From Merluccius polli (Eukaryota > Chordata > Actinopteri > Gadiformes > Merlucciidae), in contig JAOPHQ010000850.1 in NCBI GenBank assembly GCA_030340625.1, positions 310,001 to 374,000 on the forward strand: 64,000 bases of DNA. The letters run 5' to 3'. The position numbers were made by a program, and so were the translations under genes. This document shows, piece by piece, positions 1 to 12,448 of this stretch. The notes under the pieces were generated by a model, which searched no databases, was not told where the DNA came from, and saw nothing but the letters and a program-made list of their open reading frames with translations. Each line of letters opens with the position of its first letter. Position 1 is the first letter of the stretch.

Positions 1-463
1 CATGGTTTGACTGCAATCTGTCTCTACAATCTGGATGTGATACAAAATACCATGTCTAAACAGTTACTGTAGACGGCTGCCCATGCTGTGCCATTTCATT
101 AGTTCAAAGCTCATAATTAAATGTCATGAGTAAGCCTGATTGCTTTAAATTCAACCTCAATTGCACAATTTTGCTACTTAAGATTTAGATATCGTTAAAA
201 CATTCAGTTCTAATTATTCATGGGTACTTTTTAGAGTTTATGTTGGAGCCAACATCTGTTCTACCTAATTCTTTAGTTTTACTTTTAAGACTAAATCTCT
301 ATCTCTTTATTTCGCTAAGACTAAATCTCTTTATCTGTCGGAACAGAACAGCAATACGCAACAAAAAAAAAATTTAATATGGATCCCCGGGGATAAATAA
401 ATACCAGGCTCACTTATACTTCAAGGGGCCTCTGGGATCGTGTTTGGGAGGGTCTTCAGAAAT
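1..463. other. Intergenic sequence, no gene seen
   Basis: AT-rich unique-looking sequence at the window edge. Every reading frame is broken by frequent stops and no splice-flanked open segment is visible. It ends where a hAT-like terminus begins at 464. Confidence 0.6.
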
Positions 464-1204
464 TAGGGATGCACTGATACCTCTTTTTCATTACCGATTC
501 CAAGTACACACATATTCGAATGGGCCGATACCGAGTATCTGAATATTAGGCTAGCCCATTTCTAAACTTTGTAAAATATGAATACAGTAAATGGATACAT
601 ACATGACTTAATTGTATGTAATATAAGTAATGTAATATTTTATTATAAGTTTCTTAAAAATATATAGCCTGAGATGAACATGCATTACAATACAAACTGT
701 AGGAGCCAAATTAAAATGTTAATATTAATTGTGTATGTTTTTAGTACTTTTGTTTCCTATATTAATGTGACCTTTCTTATGATAATCATTTTTGTGCCGA
801 TTTATTTGTTATTGTTTGCGCCATATACGCTCTGCGTTATATGTTATTGTTAATTAGTCTTAAGAAAATACTTGACGGCATGTTAACAAATATAACTATG
901 GAGTTTAGTTCAGACTAGTTAAGAGTGGAGCCACACAGGTTTCTGATAAGTTACATGGAAGGAACGTGGAATTAATCACTTTAACACTTAATCAAAAGAG
1001 ATGGAATCACAGGGATTACTGTTTATTGGAATGGCAATAAACAGTTTTGGCTGAATGGCAGCTGTGTATTTCACTGTATAAGGGTATGGATGAGAAGAGA
1101 AAAAAAAGGAGTGTGCAAAGACTCCAGCCACCGATACCCCATACCACATTTTGGGCCAGTATCGGTCCGGTACCGATGCCCAGTATCCGATTGGTGCATC
1201 CCTA
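464..1204. mobile_element. Non-autonomous hAT-like transposon
   Basis: The left end reads TAGGGATGCACTGATACC and the reverse complement of the right end reads TAGGGATGCACCAATCGG, giving inverted termini with a 12-bp core. The flanking 8-mers TCAGAAAT (456-463) and TCGAAAAT (1205-1212) match at 6 of 8 positions, as expected of a decayed hAT target duplication. The 741-bp interior is AT-rich and has no transposase frame. TAGGGATGCAC termini are common in fish hAT elements; that assignment is from memory. Confidence 0.7.
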
Positions 1205-1651
1205 TCGAAAATCATATTGACCTTGCCTTACACAGGACCAAGTTCAAACCAAAATACTTGAAACCATGTACATTTGACATTGTTGTTCAGGGCATTGTTA
1301 TCCTTTCTAGTATCAACTTTCTTTTAGGGCATACACTGACCTGTCATACACAGCCTACCTCTTTGTCAGAGCCTATATTGATTTACATTTTCTCAGAAGT
1401 AGCAGCAAAGTGCCCAGCAAAGTGGCTATCTCAGAATCAGTACCCCAAACAAGTATCCTATATCGTGATTCAGGTGTGGGAAACATGGCTGCTTAGTTTT
1501 CAACTGGAGAGAAATTTAGATCTGGACTGGATTGTAGGACTGTAATTATTTGTATCATCGGCAATCTGGGATGAAGTCAGAAAGATGTGGAATCAGGTCC
1601 AAATGATTTGCATACCCCAGTAAATCAAATTTATTTTTCAGGGCTAAACAG
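1205..1651. other. Intergenic spacer between two transposons
   Basis: Unique-looking sequence. An open frame runs across the edge of the upstream transposon and through this stretch to about 1545, but it shows no domain and no splice context, so it is not called as a gene. The last eight bases (1644-1651, CTAAACAG) are the target duplication of the next element. Confidence 0.5.
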
Positions 1652-3259
1652 TAGTGCTGGGCGATATGGTCAAAATCTTCTATCCCGATATAAAGGTCTC
1701 ATTGCATCGTTTTTTCGTTAATTTTGCAGTGGTCTCTAGTATTAATGAATGGCCTTTGAGCCGGTTTTGATGATAAAAATGCTCTGGTGCGCCTGTTTCA
1801 GGCTGTTCTAGTTTGGAGGAGGAGGTGGGCGGGGAAGAACGAGAGGTTTTCGGCTCTTACTCATGAATATTCATGACATTTAAATTACTTGCCTCTGATT
1901 GGCTAACAGCACTGTCCGTCACAGTGATGTTAGCCAAACAGAGGCGAGTGATCCCTCTAGTGCGTTATCAACCATAGACATCTTATACATATGTTACTAT
2001 ATACATCCATTAGATACATTCATGATATAAGATGTCTATGTTATCAACACAACAAATCACCACGACGTCACAACAACAATATACGTTCTTCCGGGTGGCA
2101 AAAGACGAGGCGTTCTCCGATGGCAGAAACAAACCCCTCCATATCATTTGACAGGGCAGCGCGATCGAGAAAAGAGTACATGGCTTGAATGAATGATTTT
2201 CTTCTTGCGGGGCGCTACGTGACGTCTCATTAATTCATACGGGTATGGGAAGTCTCATTAATATATTACGACGGAGTATTAGGGCCACATTAAGATTTTT
2301 TTTTCATTAAATTACAAGAATAAAGTCGTAAATATTGAATTAATTATGAGAATAAAGTCGTACATATTGAATTAATTACAGCTACACTATAGGCTACATG
2401 TTAAACGTTTATTATACGGTTGTGCTCACTGAGCAAACCCAGGTTTAAGGCAGCCTACAGGTTAACGTGTGTTACATGTTGTTTATGAAGTCGGGGTATT
2501 GCTGGACTCTTTTGCGTCTATCTCCGGAACGGAAAATGATAGCGACGTAATACTTTTTTTTAATGAAACCGAGAGATGCAGCATTTAGAACTTACAACTT
2601 CAGATCAACAACAATGTTTTTAACAATGTAACACTGTTTGCAGTAGCCGGCTGGATCGCTTCAGTGGAAGCCGCTCTCTTCCTGCCACCCGTAAGTATCT
2701 TGACGCCTATTGTTTACAAACATTCTGAAATGCCGTATACTGTTTTCCTGAGGGCGGTCTCAAGCCAAGGTAGGCGAGGTCATGAATATTCATACACATT
2801 CATACATCAAACTGTTAGGCTTTTTCTCACTTCCTCGTTTCTGACTTCCTCGTCCGTCTATGTTCTTACATTGGCTAATGCATGCAATGGGTGTAGAAGA
2901 ATGTTTTCCACGTGCAGCATGCATATGCAACAAGGAGTGACCTATCATATTCCAAAAGGAGCAAGTAAAAACGGTTTACCGGTGAAGCACACCTTTAATA
3001 TCTTGATATATCGATATATCACGATATAGCATGTTTTCTGGTAATTTAAAATAGTCTATCTAAAATAACCACATGGTAAAGCCTATTTTTGTATACTCCT
3101 GTCTGAGTATTTTCTTATTTTTTTCATCACTTTGCTGGAATGTAGCCTTTAAAACTAAGAAAAACAACAATTATGCCATATTACAATATCCAAAATTTAA
3201 GACAATATCTAGTCTCATATTATGATATCGGTATAATATCGATATATTGTCCAGCCCTA
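1652..3259. mobile_element. Non-autonomous hAT-like transposon with exact 8-bp target duplication
   Basis: The termini are TAGTGCTGGGCGATATGG on the left and, as reverse complement, TAGGGCTGGACAATATATCG on the right. Exact 8-bp direct repeats CTAAACAG flank the element at 1644-1651 and 3260-3267, diagnostic of a hAT-size insertion. The 1608-bp interior has GATATATCGATATATC-like palindromic stretches near the right end and no recognisable transposase. A 68-bp MITE sits inside it, and a shorter related copy lies at 52038-52355 in the opposite orientation. Boundaries are firm; the family name is inference. Confidence 0.88.
1973..2040. mobile_element. 68-bp MITE nested in the hAT-like element
   Basis: A perfect 15-bp inverted repeat bounds the segment: CATAGACATCTTATA at 1973-1987 and its reverse complement at 2026-2040. 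Exact 8-bp direct repeats TTATCAAC flank it at 1965-1972 and 2041-2048. At 68 bp it is very short for a MITE. It must postdate the surrounding 1652-3259 element. The 8-bp duplication suggests hAT machinery. Confidence 0.85.
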
Positions 3260-3267
3260 CTAAACAG

Positions 3268-6200
3268 CCTCCTCTACTGAAGTTGATAAGTGAGCTTCTG
3301 CAGCCTGCACTGTTCTACTAGAAGCACAGGAGATAACTCTAGATAAGTGCAGCATTCACCACACCCAAACATGTCTCACTTCATAGACATTTATTGTGCT
3401 TTGTATGTGTAGTAGTCTTGATTTGTCCCTGCTCTCTGTACTGAGTACTACATTTGTTTGCCTTATTGTTGAAATTGATTTCAAGGGGTTTTAATGGTGT
3501 ATATTGAAACACATTCTCAACACTGATTGTCATTGTTAATATGTTTTATGTATAGCCCTAGATATTATATTTGTCTGTTGGAGGATGTTTGATTTTGATT
3601 ACTGGGAAACCACTGTCTTTCTTCAATATTCCAGTATGTGCCATTTTTTCACATCTGGAAAAAGGTGCAGATGATTCAATTCATGGCATTGCAGTAGGCC
3701 TGATTGCCTACACTATTCCATTACTAGATGTAGTTCTGCAGTGTCATTGAAATGTATAGGCCCAACAGTTCATTGGGTTGCAGCACTTAAACAAACACCA
3801 AATCAGTTGTTTTTGAAAAAATGGACCAAGACCTGTCAGATGTGTCGACTGGAAGATTGATGTGCCGAGACATTGGCAATCATACTGTAAAGTGAGAACG
3901 AGCTCTATTGGTGTCTCATGCACAAGGCAGCCAAGCCATCTGGATTAATGGGCAAAAGAGATTTAAAGTTCTCCTTCCTAAGAGCGCATGTTGGAGCCAA
4001 AGATGGGTGGACTGACACAACCATCATATGTCTCTCATTTACCGTGGACACATCCCGTCTGTTCTGGCACTAGGACCGTCGAACTCCCTGCATGGGCCTC
4101 CTTTCCAAAAGAGGAAGACAGTTGTCTCTTAAGGAGAAAGGCAGAAGGATGGAAAACCCAAGGCATTAAATAACATTTTAACCTCAAATTCATTTTCATT
4201 TTGTGATGAGTCTGTAAGTCGGTTGTAGCTGGGCCTTTCTATAGTTATTGTCAATGTTTAAGTTCTGTATGGGCACATGGTCTGAAACTGAAACTGTTGA
4301 CTACTGTTTAACACAAATGGAAATGCATACATAGCCTAATTAACCAGGTCTTTTGAGTACAATAACGGCATTGTTGAATTAAAGTTGAATTCATTTTGGG
4401 GTTGACAAAAGGAGCACTGGATAGCATAAAGGGCAATGCTCTTCTGCATTGCTTTCCGGTATTAGAACTAAACCCTCCGCGGCACTGCAGGATCAGGTCA
4501 ATTGATTTAGAACAGAGTGCCTCGTCGGCTGGCTTCAGAGGTGTTGCATTAGTCTGCTACATCCAAACTGAGGAGAAACAAAATAGCTCAACAGTGTAAC
4601 ATTTCATTGCTACATGAAAGAGGGAGGTGTATTGATTATAAATAATAACGCTGGCGCGTCCACATTTTGAGTAAGAGGGACAACCGAGCCGCACCGCTAA
4701 TTCAAGGTCTATGGCCCATATCAGTGCTGTCAAATTGTATTTTTAGAAGAATGTAAGAATGTACTGAAGAATGTTTAAATAGTTTGAGATTAAATGGTTA
4801 GAGGTATTTTATTGAACAATATATATGTATTCTTGAGTATGTCAGTGAAGACGGGACCGCAGAATCCTCTTACTGTTGTAGTTGCATGCAGCTTGTGTCT
4901 GGCGTCACTGTGACCTGCTGTGAATGATGCTGGCCTGGTATAGCTGTGCCATAATTGACAGCTGTTGGGTGTCTAAACGAGGAGTGACACAGACAATTAA
5001 AGAGCTGGATTCAACCAGCCCTGACCTTCTGATAAATGTACTCCTTTTCAGGGCTGGCAGGTTGGGGACCAACACTCCCCCCATAATCCCATAATATCCC
5101 TAGTTGTTTCACAAAGCAGGGTGTAAAACAAATTTGGAGACAGTTGAGAATAATGGGTAACGTAATTATTAAAACCACCATGATTCTAAAGTAATATGTG
5201 CTCTCATCAGGGTTGTCACTATCAAAGCCCATCATTGTCTCTCTTAACTTCAACATTATGAGTTATGGAAATTCATGGTATGCTTAATATTGCCGCCTCC
5301 TGCTTCCACCTGTGGCTAGTAAAGATATTGTTCGATAATTTTGGATGAACGATAAGCCTGTGAGAATATTAATGTTATCCCTCACTTGCAAATATTGCAA
5401 AAACAGCCTGCATATTTGTATTTATGAGGATCAAAACCAGATTGCTCTTCTCCCACGCCCATTGGGCAGACTGTATCCAGCATTGGGGAGAGGAAAACAA
5501 AACTCTTTTAATTCTCCATTCTCCAATTCTTGTCGTCCACAGCAATTCATGCACTTCTCCCACTCATTTTTGCAATAGGTGGCTCTGTGTGTCTTTGACT
5601 GATTGTGAGTGCTCCATTTCATCCCTCTAATTAGTGAGCAGCCAGGCTATATTGTTTCTATGGGGATGTGTGATTGTTCTTTTGCTGCTTTTAAGGCAAC
5701 AACAGATTTTCATGGTCTCTGTGCTTGGAAGTGATTTCATAATCATATAGGCTTTGATGTCTTGATTGTGGTATGTTTAATTATCTATAGATTGTGGTAC
5801 TTGAAAACCTGTGTTGGTGCACTTTGTATTTTTAGCAGTGCTTTGAGTGCAAAGCATTAGAGTAAAACTGGTTCTGGTTGACCACAGGAGTAGAAGCTAT
5901 AGACTATTAAGCATTTCAAAGATCTTATATTTAAGATTGCATTTCTTCGTATCACTGAATTGTTCTCCGGGCCCAACCGTGAATGCTATCTCCACTGCTG
6001 TTTTTAATAAATCTGTCTGCATATCTGTGTCCAGGCTATGTCACCGGCCCTGCAGATCCAATATCAATGATGCCGACATCCTATTTTTGTGCTTTCTTTC
6101 CAGTCATCTGATGTTATCTTGGATGATAGCATTTGCATTGAAACAAAACATGTAACAATAGCCATTGCGAGCTTAAGTGACAGAAAGCTTTGTTCAGCTA

Positions 6201-8850
6201 GTCAATTGTGGCAGTACTTCTCCCATGTGACTTCAATAGACGTAAACACAAAAATTATGCTGAAATTTTCTCTGCTGTACAGGATAGGATAGCATAGTTT
6301 TAGCACTAAAGATGGAGACTCTCTTGATATGTGGCTTGACATTCATATTTTAGTCAAATAAGAGGATGGAAGCAATTTCCTCCAGTTTCTTCTTGTAAAA
6401 GTCATTATGGTATTGAATTGCTGTCCAGTGCTACTCTTATGATAATGAGGCACAATAGTCCAACAATGAAAATGTAATTATATACTGAGTCGATTTGTTT
6501 TCCTTCTTATTGTGACATGGTTGGTTTGCAATGTTTTTATTGACGTTTTCTGCATAGTATTGCAGTGTAGCTCTTCAGAGCCAAAATCTGACCTGTACCC
6601 CAATGGCTGTAGGCAGGCTGGGGGTCCCAGATGAATCTCATAGCCCAGAGGTTAGAAAGAAAAGTGTGGGAGTGGGAGCTTTGCTTGTTTAGTCATAACG
6701 CCGGAAGTCAAATTCAAGTAATTCTTCAAATGTGGCATTGGTTATTTGCTTGTTTTTCTTGTACTGTCTTTGGAAATTAAATTCTAAGCATGTATTTTGT
6801 GTTGAACCTCTACTGTTGCAAGCAAAGAGTGTTATTGCAAAAATAATTAAATTGAATATCATCTTGCTATTTCCTGTGTTGCATCAATCTTACAGACACA
6901 TTTCATATTGCTCTGAAACAAGAAAAAAACTGAGCAAAACATAAAAATACATAAAATACAAAAATATTGCCTATTGGAGTTATGCTGACGGTGTGGGTAA
7001 TTTGGACGGCCACCTCGTCTGATTTAGAATTATATTTCCGTATTTCAGGGTTTCCCACAAAAAAAGTTTAGTGGAGGGGGAAATGCTTCAGAGAAAAAGG
7101 CAAGCAATAGTGTAGGGGCTGTACCCTGAAATTTGAATGGTCTACTGGTTCCGAGTAGACTTGGATTTTCTCAGTTTAAAAAAAAACATGTGCATTATAA
7201 TAACCAAATCAAACAGTTTATAGAGGCTGCTGTAGGCAAGATTTGAGAGTTGGAAAGAGAGCAGAAGAGAGCAAGGTTTTGAATAGGTTTCTCTGCCATT
7301 GAGAAGTGTTGCATTCACGCACCTGTGGTGGAGCTTGGATATTTGTGATTGGCAGGCAAGATGGATTCCCCGAAGCAATCAGAGAAGAGATGCCCTGATT
7401 GGTCATAAATAAGATGGGAGAGGTATTTTTGGCAGTTAAAAAAAAAACTCTTAGTACCAGGACATCCTTGGTTGGCACCTTCTAGACTCTTCTTTTCGTC
7501 TACCATGTTCTTAAGGGAATCATACAGTTCACCCAAAGCAGAACAAATCAAAGCAGGCAAACCTCAGTGGGCGGCCCTGCGCTGTGCATGCCTCATTCAT
7601 GGAGAATTACCTGAAAAAACTTGGGGACAGTCTGATGGAAAGAATGGCTGGGTGTGTGTGGTACTGCCTGTGGCATTCACGTTCAGAGCAGTTTGGCAAG
7701 ACTTTTATCCACTGCGACCCCAATATATGGGCATCAGCTGAATTGGCCGACCTCCTTGTAGCAGCTAATAGTGGCACAGGCACCAGTCAAAGGCATGCTG
7801 TCAGCAGCCATGTCTAGTGAAGGCATGAACAGTCAAACGGGCTGACGTCACCACTTATTTCTTTCAGACAAATATAATATATAGGGCTATACATAATTTT
7901 TTCATTATATATCTCCCTGCCCTTTTTTAGACGTGCCCCGTCTATGGCTCATGGATTATTGCAAACCCACCTGAGACTGATGATTTTAATACCATTTCCA
8001 AGGTTTCCAGCCAACCTGCAGTATAGAGCAATTATCTAAACTCACTTGGCTCTCAATACAGTTTTGCAATGATTTATGTTTCCTTATGTAAGGAAATGAG
8101 TCCCAGATATCGTCGTTGATTAAATCCACTTTCTAATTTGACAGACTACATATTGATACATTACTCAGAGGCTGCTGTGTAATGTTACATTTTTTTTTAC
8201 TATTCAGAGAGTACACAAAGGGGTTTATACAGAAACTTTGTCACACAGCTTGTAGATTTGTGTAAAACCCCCCCACAAAAAACGGGTAAAATCCTTGGTT
8301 CTGGTGTTTCTAGTCTTGGTGTCCCAAGAAGAAACCATTTGTCATTGTCTTAACAGCTCTGAGTATCTGGTCTTCCTGCTGCTGTTGTTACTAAATATAA
8401 GTTGTCATGTGCCTGCTGGAGTCACCCGCAGCATGTACTAACTCAACCCCTTCCCTCCTGGGGTCATAACACCTCACAGGGTTAGCTTCTACTTTTCATA
8501 TCATATACCTAGTTTTTGTTTTTCTACATCTATAGCCTGCCTGCCACGCACGCACACACACATGCGCGCGGCAATATTGAGTTAGCGGGGACCCATGTAG
8601 ATGCTGTTTGTTAAATCGGCAGTGAACCCAAAATCTCTTTTTTTAATGTCATCATATTTTAATGATAATGTCTTGATCGTCAACATAGTAATCTATGCCA
8701 TATTGTCACTGTTCTAAAATAAGAGTAATTTGGAAAAAAACAGGAGTAAAATCCTATGTTTTTTGCCAATCCGCTCTGCTCCGAATGCAGGTGGCGTTCT
8801 TTTTGATGTGATGGAACACCGGTGGAGAGGTGTGTGAGGAGCTTCGTCTG
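3268..8850. other. Intergenic sequence, one possible hAT end, no gene seen
   Basis: Mostly unique AT-rich DNA. Open frames are short, overlap on both strands and lack recognisable domains. At 7046 the sequence CAGGGTTTCCCACA resembles a hAT terminus, but I found no partner end. The segment 8613-8850 reads like the left part of the repeat that is duplicated just downstream. Confidence 0.5.
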
Positions 8851-8909
8851 GGCACGGCCCTGATGTGCCCATGCACGGCCCTGATGCGCGCGTGCCCACT
8901 TACACAACG

Positions 8910-9175
8910 CAGTCACGGGGGGAGGGGTATTTATTTCAATGTTTAAACAATGGCAAAATCAAAATGCTTTACCTACTAAAAATAACAGGCTGGGTAATAG
9001 ACTCGAGTTACAACATTCTTTTTTTTTTCTTCTGGCGATCCACAGTCATGGGGGGGAGGGGTATTTATTTCAATGTTTAAACAACGGCAAAATCAAAATG
9101 CTTTACCTACTAAAAATAACAGGCTGGGTAATAGACTCGAGTTACGACATTCTTTTTTCCTTTTTCTGGCGATCC
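8910..9175. repeat. Two-copy tandem duplication, about 133-bp unit
   Basis: Unit 1 (8910-9042) and unit 2 (9043-9175) are nearly identical. Both begin CAGTCA followed by a G-run and GAGGGGTATTTATTTC, and both end in TTCTGGCGATCC. Differences are a few substitutions and the length of the G and T runs. The near identity implies a recent tandem duplication, probably within an older interspersed repeat. Confidence 0.9.
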
Positions 9176-9916
9176 GGCATCCAGCACCCTGCTGGATGCA
9201 TGTCTTTTTATTTTCTTTGCATGCTCGTGAATAGTGCTAGTGCTGCAGTGCAATTTCATTGAAACTTTGCACAATATACAAACCACCTAATTTGTTTCAT
9301 GATAATAATGTAATACGAATGGTTCAATAAAGATGAGGAAAATAACTAATTTTGCAGCAAACGGTATATTGCCCTCACATTAACAGGCTAACGGGCAGAA
9401 AGGCAACAATATGAAATGAGCACACATTAAAACAGAAGCTTACGCAAACACACGTAAACACGTAACCAACCGGCGATTTGTCATTCGTTACAATAATTTG
9501 AAGTACCCCCATACGTTCAAAGCCGTGTGTCTTGTGTTTCCCCTATGTTCATTCAACAGCAGCGCTCCGAATTATGAGCGCTGCTGTTAAAATCCTCCCA
9601 GAATTATGAGCGCAGCGCCTAAAAGCCTTCCTCTCCTCATTCTTCAAATGATGTCTATGTAGCGTAGCTCCTTAAGGAGTAGGACAGTGCATAACTTAAC
9701 AGAGCGAGTGTGTGGTTGATCGAGAGAGCGAGTGGCAGAAAAGTGACAGTGAATGTGAGCGGAGCAGAGGGAAAGGCTAGCAGTAAATTGACAATCTGGC
9801 AGTAAATGTACAGTATAGGCTACAGTGTGTCAGTTAATTAATGCTGCAGCTTCTCAAGACCAAAAAAAGTCTTGTATGTTGTTTCCCCAACTGCTGGAAA
9901 AGTAAAGGGGGCTAGT
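9176..9916. other. Intergenic sequence with a short hairpin
   Basis: No gene seen. A perfect 12-bp inverted repeat with a 10-nt loop lies at 9555-9588 (AACAGCAGCGCT paired with AGCGCTGCTGTT). Part of its loop and right arm recurs at 9601-9618 (GAATTATGAGCGC). Confidence 0.5.
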
Positions 9917-10032
9917 CAGTGTTAATTTCGTTACCGAAAACTGATGACAAATTTCTCCAACTACCTTTTTTCCATGACGAGACGTTGACGAGCTAAAAAT
10001 AGGTCTTTGTTGACGAGACGAGACGGGTCTAA
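9917..10032. mobile_element. hAT-like terminal fragment
   Basis: Begins CAGTGTTAATTTCGTTACCG and continues with repeated GACGAGACG and TTGACGAG motifs typical, from memory, of a widespread fish hAT terminus. No matching right end was found, so this is a truncated or diverged fragment. Confidence 0.5.
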
Positions 10033-11113
10033 AATGTTATTGGTGGGCTATCGGACCGCATGTGGTTTTAGAGTTTGTTGGTTGCAGCAGTGTCTGTTAG
10101 CAGCTAGCTCTGCTTGTTAGTAGGAAGGAAGCAGTAGGAACAGGTAACAGGAAGAGCATCTGCATACGTGTGTGCATCAATGGGCCCCCACCACCGAATT
10201 CCCTTGTAGAAGAGCCTGGAGCTCTTAGGCAGGATGTAGAATGTCACTGAGCTTTAGAAAATGTTTGTAACTCAGAAGCCACTGTTAACACTTAATTTTA
10301 AATAAATGGTGTAAGTAATGTGTTGTGGCATTTAATTTTGTTATATTAATTTATACAGATACATGTCAAAAGCTGTAAATTAAGACACAAAAGGCCAGCA
10401 TGAATAATCCTATCTATAATGATTCTAAGGTAATTTTACTACAGGCCGGCATCACATGCTCGTGGACATACGTGCCCAACAGCGCCGCTGCTGAAAAGAA
10501 TTCTAGGGGAAACACTGTGGTCATTTCCAATGAGAGCACTCACATCGGCGCCGCCATACAGCTGCACTATAACTTCCAGCACTGCTCAAAACCTTGTTTA
10601 ACAAAAGACCTAAAATGTAATCTTCCAAGGTGTGTTGTCCTTTCTACTACACAACGCGCGCTCTGTGGCTCGTCTGGTGTGCGACACATCTAAGCTCTGG
10701 CGTCACCGAGTCAGACTCGGACCCGGGCCGAGAGTGCATCCGAAAGCCACTGACTTCCTCTGCGTGCTTTTAGAAGCATTATTCAACTAAAATATGTGTT
10801 TTAACCAATTAAACCGTTTCAGAAAATGACGACACGTGCATATCCGGATCGCCAGATCGCCCCTGTGTTTAAATGTGACTTGGCGGTGGTGTAGGAAAGG
10901 AGCAAAAGGCAAGCTAGGGACTAACTATGCTGTCTGGATCTCCATGAGCAGGGTCTCTCTTAGCTGGATCGTTCTGTATTGGACCTCTCTGAACTGGATG
11001 TCCCTGACTGTCTGTATCCTTCTTTTCCTAGTAATAATCAATCATTAGAAGTTTTGCTTTGAGGGGGGCAATCATTGAGATTGTGGGCTGCTCGTCCTCA
11101 CACATGATAGAAG
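10033..11113. other. Intergenic sequence, no gene seen
   Basis: Mixed-composition sequence that probably contains unrecognised transposon debris. An open frame at 10400-10693 has no domain and no splice context and is not called. Confidence 0.4.
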
Positions 11114-12448
11114 TAGGGTTGGGTATTGTTTGAAATATTTAAATTCCGGTTTGATTTTGATTCTTGTAAAAGGATGCAGGTTCCTAAACGGTTCCGAAAT
11201 TGATATTTTTTTCTTTTCTTTTTTATAGAAATGCCAACACTGATTCTTTGAAAAGGTACCAGTTCCTAACAGTGCCAGAACCAATACGACACCTTCTTTA
11301 AAATAAAAACCAAACAACTGATTAAATTGTTGAATTTCTTCAATTTTTAATGGTAACTTATTTGGTAAGACATGAGCATCTGAGGCTTCGCGAAAAAGTA
11401 TAGACCTATTTAAACAAATAAAATTGTCACTGTAGGTTATAGAGTATTAGTGTCTTTGTTTATAGTTTCAGTTACTCTTTCCATTTGTAATAATAAATTA
11501 TAGCATAACTTATAGTGGCTGTAGACAACTTTTCCCACCCTAGCGTTTCAAAGTAGTATTATTTTTGCGCCGCTGTCGCAAAGACAAGCCGGATCGCATT
11601 CCGTTTCCTCAGAGCCTAGCAACCATAAACAACACAAGACGTTTGGAAATCTTAGTGAAAGAAACGATCAACACTGGAAATAATAAAGAAAGTAGCATGT
11701 TCACTGAGTAGGTAAATTGAAATTGGCATAATTTTATTTGGGAACAGGCAAAAACTATTGTAATGATGTGCATTGCATAGTAATACCATAGTTTGAGTAT
11801 TGCTTTGCAAAACCAAGTATCGGCAGCAGGGGTTGGCATCGGGGTGGAGGGGGGAGCAGAAGTAAACATTAGGAGGAAAACCGTGAGTTTATTAATTCAT
11901 TTAGTCTATAATGGAGACATGAAAGCAGATACAAATTAGTTTGTATGTGTTGAGAACTGGGTTGATAGCCTGACTGGATCGCCTGGCGAGTCGCAACATG
12001 AGGTTTATTCAGGTAGTATACTCAATGCAAAAACGTAGCATACACGGATATAAGTAGTGTCATCAGATTAGCTTTAATTCGGTTGTTCCACCATCCGCCA
12101 TTTCACCACGAATTTGTCATCCCTTATATTTATGTTGTGCAGCGTCAAGTGTTTAATCAGACTGGAGGTATTTCCTCCCCCTTACATGAAATAGTTGTTT
12201 TGCACTTGTTACAAGTGCTGTCATTTTTTGTTTTAGTAAAGCCATACTTTAGAGCGTTTATACTTTAGACATGATGGCTGCAGCTGGGCAGCAGTAGAGA
12301 GGAAAAATGCTCTGCAACTTTTCCGACCACAAGAGGCCGAGAGGATTGTTGCATAACCGAAATGAGGCACTGAAAACAAGGTCATTTGGTCTGGGTAGAA
12401 CTGACCATGTTGCCACCGGTACCACTTGGTTCTCGGTACCCAACCCTG
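11114..12448. mobile_element. hAT-like element interrupting the transposase remnant
   Basis: The left end reads TAGGGTTGGGTATTG and the reverse complement of the right end reads CAGGGTTGGGTACCGAG. Inner sequence shows the same GGTACC/GTTCC-rich motifs near both ends. No coding domain is seen. The right boundary falls directly after minus-strand codons of a hAT transposase (…DIVKVMAP), so this element, or a rearrangement using its end, removed the 3' part of that gene. No clean 8-bp target duplication was found; the pair of ends may belong to two different copies. Confidence 0.55.

Noticed and set aside
1090..1545. 151-codon open frame on the plus strand
   Set aside because: It crosses the border of a hAT-like element, has no domain and no splice context, and does not look like a conserved protein.
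7046..7135. CAGGGTTTCCCACA resembling a hAT terminus
   Set aside because: No opposite end or target duplication found, so it is mentioned only in the description of the region.
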